Positions 61,979 through 64,000 of a DNA stretch of 64,000 nucleotides are shown in pieces. A program made the translations under genes and the position numbers. Below the pieces are notes generated by a model, which was not told where the DNA came from, ran no database searches, and saw nothing but the letters and a program-made list of their open reading frames with translations. The stretch is from NCBI RefSeq assembly GCF_004798935.1, contig NZ_RAHT01000004.1, positions 62,001 through 126,000 on the forward strand. The letters are read 5' to 3'. Position 1 is the first letter of the stretch, and each line of letters opens with the position of its first letter. Origin of the DNA: Ningiella ruwaisensis. GTDB taxonomy: Bacteria > Pseudomonadota > Gammaproteobacteria > Enterobacterales > Alteromonadaceae.

Positions 61979-62038
61979 AAAAAGAAAGGTAAAAAGAAGG
62001 GCAAAAAGAAAGGTAAAAAGAAAGGTAAAAAGAAGGGT
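61979..62038 (+). repeat. Five 12-bp tandem repeats after feoB
   Basis: AAAAAGAA(A/G)GG(T/C) is repeated five times directly after the feoB stop. In the feoB frame each unit reads Lys-Lys-Lys-Gly and the frame stays open to TAA at 62084-62086. It is not a CRISPR array: there are no spacers. Confidence 0.9.
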
Positions 62039-62126
62039 AAATACCATGAGGCGTTTACGAGAACGCTAAAATTCTTTAATCTGTAAGCTGATTCTGTAGC
62101 CTTCTGTTAAAGCTGAGTATGTATTG

Positions 62127-62987
62127 ATGCCGCGGTGTGCCTTTTTAAGCACTGATAATCTTGAAAACTTCTTTGTTTACGACGATTTAGTTAAACCTTT
62201 TCTCCGCAGGCTTGGCTGGGCTGTGGAAGACGTATCGTGGAAAAACAAATACATCGACTTTAATCAATTTGATTTGGTTATAGTGCGCAGCACTTGGGAC
62301 TATCAAGATGACCCTGAAGCGTTTTTAGCATGCCTTGAAAAAATAGAGGCGTCATCTGCAAGACTGGAAAATCCCCTTGCCCTGATGCGATGGAACCTTT
62401 CCAAGGCCTATTTGCGAGACTTACAAATGCAAGGCGTGTCTATACTTCCCACTTTGTGGCACAACACTTTTGACTTGGCATGTATCAATCAAGCGTTTGA
62501 ATACTTTCAAACGCCAGAACTCATTATTAAGCCCTTAGTAAGTGCTAATGCCGACTTTACCTACCGTTTTTCACAAAACGACCAGCCGCTTATCTCAACT
62601 TTTGAATCGCAATTTAAACATAAGCCATTTATGATCCAGGCATTTGAAACCTCAATTTTAGAAAATGGTGAATACTCACTTTTTTATTTTGCGGGTACCT
62701 TCAGCCACGCTATTTGTAAAAAGCCTGCTGAGGGTGATTTTCGGGTTCAGGAGGAGCATGGTGGCCAAATCAAGGCGGTGCAAGTTTCTGAGGCTATGCT
62801 GGAAATGGGACAAAACACAATGGCCGCACTTCCATACAATGCACTTTACGCAAGAGTTGATATGCTCGAAACGGCGCGCGGTTTGGCAATTATTGAGGTT
62901 GAATTAATCGAGCCTTCGCTCTATTTCAACATGGATACAGATTCTGCCAAGCGCTTCGCAGATACTATACACAAATATTATGCGTAA
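62127..62987 (+). CDS. ATP-grasp domain protein (RimK / DcsG-like)
   Basis: A 286-residue ATP-grasp enzyme of the glutathione-synthetase-like group. The N-terminal part contains FDLVIVRSTWDYQDDPEAFLACLE, as in cycloserine synthase-like DcsG proteins. The ATP-binding part has LIIKPLVSANADFTY (about 131) and MIQAFETSILENGEYSLFYF (about 170). The Mg-binding end is YARVDMLETARGLAIIEVELIEPSLYF (about 244-270). It probably ligates a carboxylate to an amine; the substrate is unknown. ATG 62127 is preferred over the TTG before it. Confidence 0.85.
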   Translation: MPRCAFLSTDNLENFFVYDDLVKPFLRRLGWAVEDVSWKNKYIDFNQFDLVIVRSTWDYQDDPEAFLACLEKIEASSARLENPLALMRWNLSKAYLRDLQMQGVSILPTLWHNTFDLACINQAFEYFQTPELIIKPLVSANADFTYRFSQNDQPLISTFESQFKHKPFMIQAFETSILENGEYSLFYFAGTFSHAICKKPAEGDFRVQEEHGGQIKAVQVSEAMLEMGQNTMAALPYNALYARVDMLETARGLAIIEVELIEPSLYFNMDTDSAKRFADTIHKYYA

Positions 62988-63102
62988 ACGTCTCATGCAG
63001 GGCATCAAATGGTCGATATAAAGACATTAGGTGAGAAATCAGGTGTGTTTAGCTACTAAACCCCTTTTTATTCAGAGCGTCAACCTTAAAGGCAAATGTA
63101 GA

Positions 63103-63318
63103 ATGTTTTTTATTATCCGGGGCAAGCTTAACATCACGAACTATTTCGCATTCATGGTGCTTTCAACCCTGTTACTCGTTTCAGTGGTCATTGGCGCATA
63201 CTTGCTTCCCCACGACAAGTCTGGCGTGGCACTTACTATGGCCATATTAAGCGCGATATCTCTAGGTTGTAGCATGAAAGTCATCTCCATGACTCTTGAA
63301 CAGCCCATGGATGAATAA
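63103..63318 (+). CDS. Small inner-membrane protein
   Basis: A 71-residue protein with two predicted helices (YFAFMVLSTLLLVSVVIGAYLL and SGVALTMAILSAISLGCSMKVI) and short termini. AAAGG is about 10 bp upstream of ATG 63103; a longer frame from a GTG at 63031 lacks signal. No family recognised. It is convergent with ribA. Confidence 0.6.
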   Translation: MFFIIRGKLNITNYFAFMVLSTLLLVSVVIGAYLLPHDKSGVALTMAILSAISLGCSMKVISMTLEQPMDE

Positions 63319-63329
63319 TACTGGCTGAT

Positions 63330-63953
63330 TTATTTTAGTTTGTCGGGGTCAAAAGCGTGGCCAAGCTTGGATGTTTTCGTCATCAGGTAATGCTTGTTGT
63401 CTTTGGTCACTCCGTGGTCAATGGGTTTGCGCGAGACGACTTTGATACCCATGCCTTCTAATGCGACGACTTTTTTAGGGTTATTTGTCATCAACTCAAC
63501 TTGATTGACTCCCAAAGTCTCGAGCATTAATTTGCAAATACTATAATCACGCAAATCTGCATCAAAGCCGAGATGCTGATTGGCTTCTACAGTATCGAAT
63601 CCTTTATCTTGTAGGGCGTACGCTTTAATTTTATTTAATAAACCGATGCCTCGTCCTTCCTGTCTTAAATAGAGCAGCACGCCAGAACCGTGTGCAACGA
63701 TATTTTCCAAGGCGCGCTCAAGCTGAAAGCCACAATCACATCTCGTGCTAAACAGCGCATCTCCAGTCAAACATTCGCTATGAATACGAATTGGAACGAC
63801 ACTATCTTTATCCCAATCGCCGTACGATAAAGCCACATGCTCTTGCTGTGTTGCGGTTTCCACAAAACCGTGAATTTCAAAATCCCCATATCGGGTAGGT
63901 AACTTGGCTTTGCTTACAAATTGATAAGGCGATGTGCTTATGGTCATGATCAT
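63330..63953 (-). CDS. ribA: GTP cyclohydrolase II
   Basis: First step of riboflavin synthesis: opens GTP to 2,5-diamino-6-ribosylamino-4-pyrimidinone phosphate. The 207-residue stand-alone RibA has zinc ligands in [16 protein letters not shown] (Cys at about 60, 71, 73), the catalytic [15 protein letters not shown] (about 95-109) and the terminal [21 protein letters not shown]. It is not fused to RibB. A TTG at 63956 precedes ATG 63953; the ATG is the likelier start. Confidence 0.95.
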   Translation of the reverse strand: MIMTISTSPYQFVSKAKLPTRYGDFEIHGFVETATQQEHVALSYGDWDKDSVVPIRIHSECLTGDALFSTRCDCGFQLERALENIVAHGSGVLLYLRQEGRGIGLLNKIKAYALQDKGFDTVEANQHLGFDADLRDYSICKLMLETLGVNQVELMTNNPKKVVALEGMGIKVVSRKPIDHGVTKDNKHYLMTKTSKLGHAFDPDKLK

Positions 63954-64000
63954 CAACTAAACTTCAGGAACTTCCTAATTTGGGGCACTTTTAATCTTTT

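Noticed and set aside
61979-62038. 12-bp repeats as a CRISPR array
   Set aside because: Repeats are contiguous, short and A-rich with no spacers and no cas genes anywhere in the window.

Overview
The window looks like a chromosomal segment of a marine gammaproteobacterium of the Alteromonadales (Glaciecola / Paraglaciecola / Alteromonas-like). The reasons are the protein families and their order: RecG, an LdhA-type D-lactate dehydrogenase followed by RsmJ and Nei, YhiN, FeoAB and RibA. GC content is moderate and there are many envelope proteins. No rRNA, tRNA or CRISPR array was recognised. The species call is inference only.

Layout. (1) 1-2459: the 3' part of a group IIC-type intron (RT/maturase, domain V, domain VI with bulged A) abuts an antisense SIR2-like, possibly defence-related gene and supplies its last codons. 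(2) 3036-18154: ordinary core genes. These are a secreted peroxiredoxin-like protein, isocitrate dehydrogenase with a divergent LysR regulator, a YbjQ-like small protein, recG, an ldhA-rsmJ-prx-nei operon, an aspartoacylase-family hydrolase, a DUF2339 membrane protein and yhiN. (3) About 18155-42557: an accessory island. It starts 23 bp after the yhiN stop with three phased TGCCAAGT repeats and ends with two inverted copies. One 18-bp sequence is identical, in inverted orientation, at both ends. Next to the left end lies an orphan TniQ-like gene. Together these suggest a decayed or non-autonomous Tn7-like element lodged at yhiN. Behind tniQ come an IS1182-type transposase with three nonsense codons and a junction of ssb and flavodoxin-family gene fragments. 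(4) 21778-41417: the cargo. A minus-strand operon (TonB-dependent receptor, nitrilase, aldoxime dehydratase, AraC regulator) sits beside a full phenylacetate (paa) regulon: paaK, paaZ, paaY, paaGIJ, paaABCDE, paaX, an EthD-like gene and a fused PaaF/PaaH-type enzyme.

Read together, the cargo would import an arylacetaldoxime-type compound, dehydrate it to the nitrile, hydrolyse the nitrile to phenylacetate, and degrade that to acetyl-CoA and succinyl-CoA. Two promoter regions, paaK/paaZ and paaA, carry the same operator geometry: TAT(G/A)ATAC, 27 bp, GTATCATA. These are probably PaaX sites.

(5) 42561-49247: assorted small genes. They include a TerB-like protein, a PH-domain membrane protein, two lipoproteins, a cytochrome c / PQQ-type sugar dehydrogenase fusion, a two-PRC-barrel protein and a PNPOx-type stress protein. 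(6) 49500-58300: eight tightly packed co-directional genes that look like one envelope machine. They encode a secreted Gly-rich protein, a lipoprotein, two inner-membrane PEGA proteins (one with a non-catalytic SUMF1 domain), a 51-residue membrane peptide, a MotA/TolQ/ExbB-type channel and two vWA proteins with ExbD-like anchors. It resembles a proton-driven trans-envelope stator system that I do not recognise as a named one. (7) 58388-63953: an OprB-type porin, feoAB with FNR-like and Fur-like sites, an ATP-grasp enzyme, a small membrane protein and ribA.
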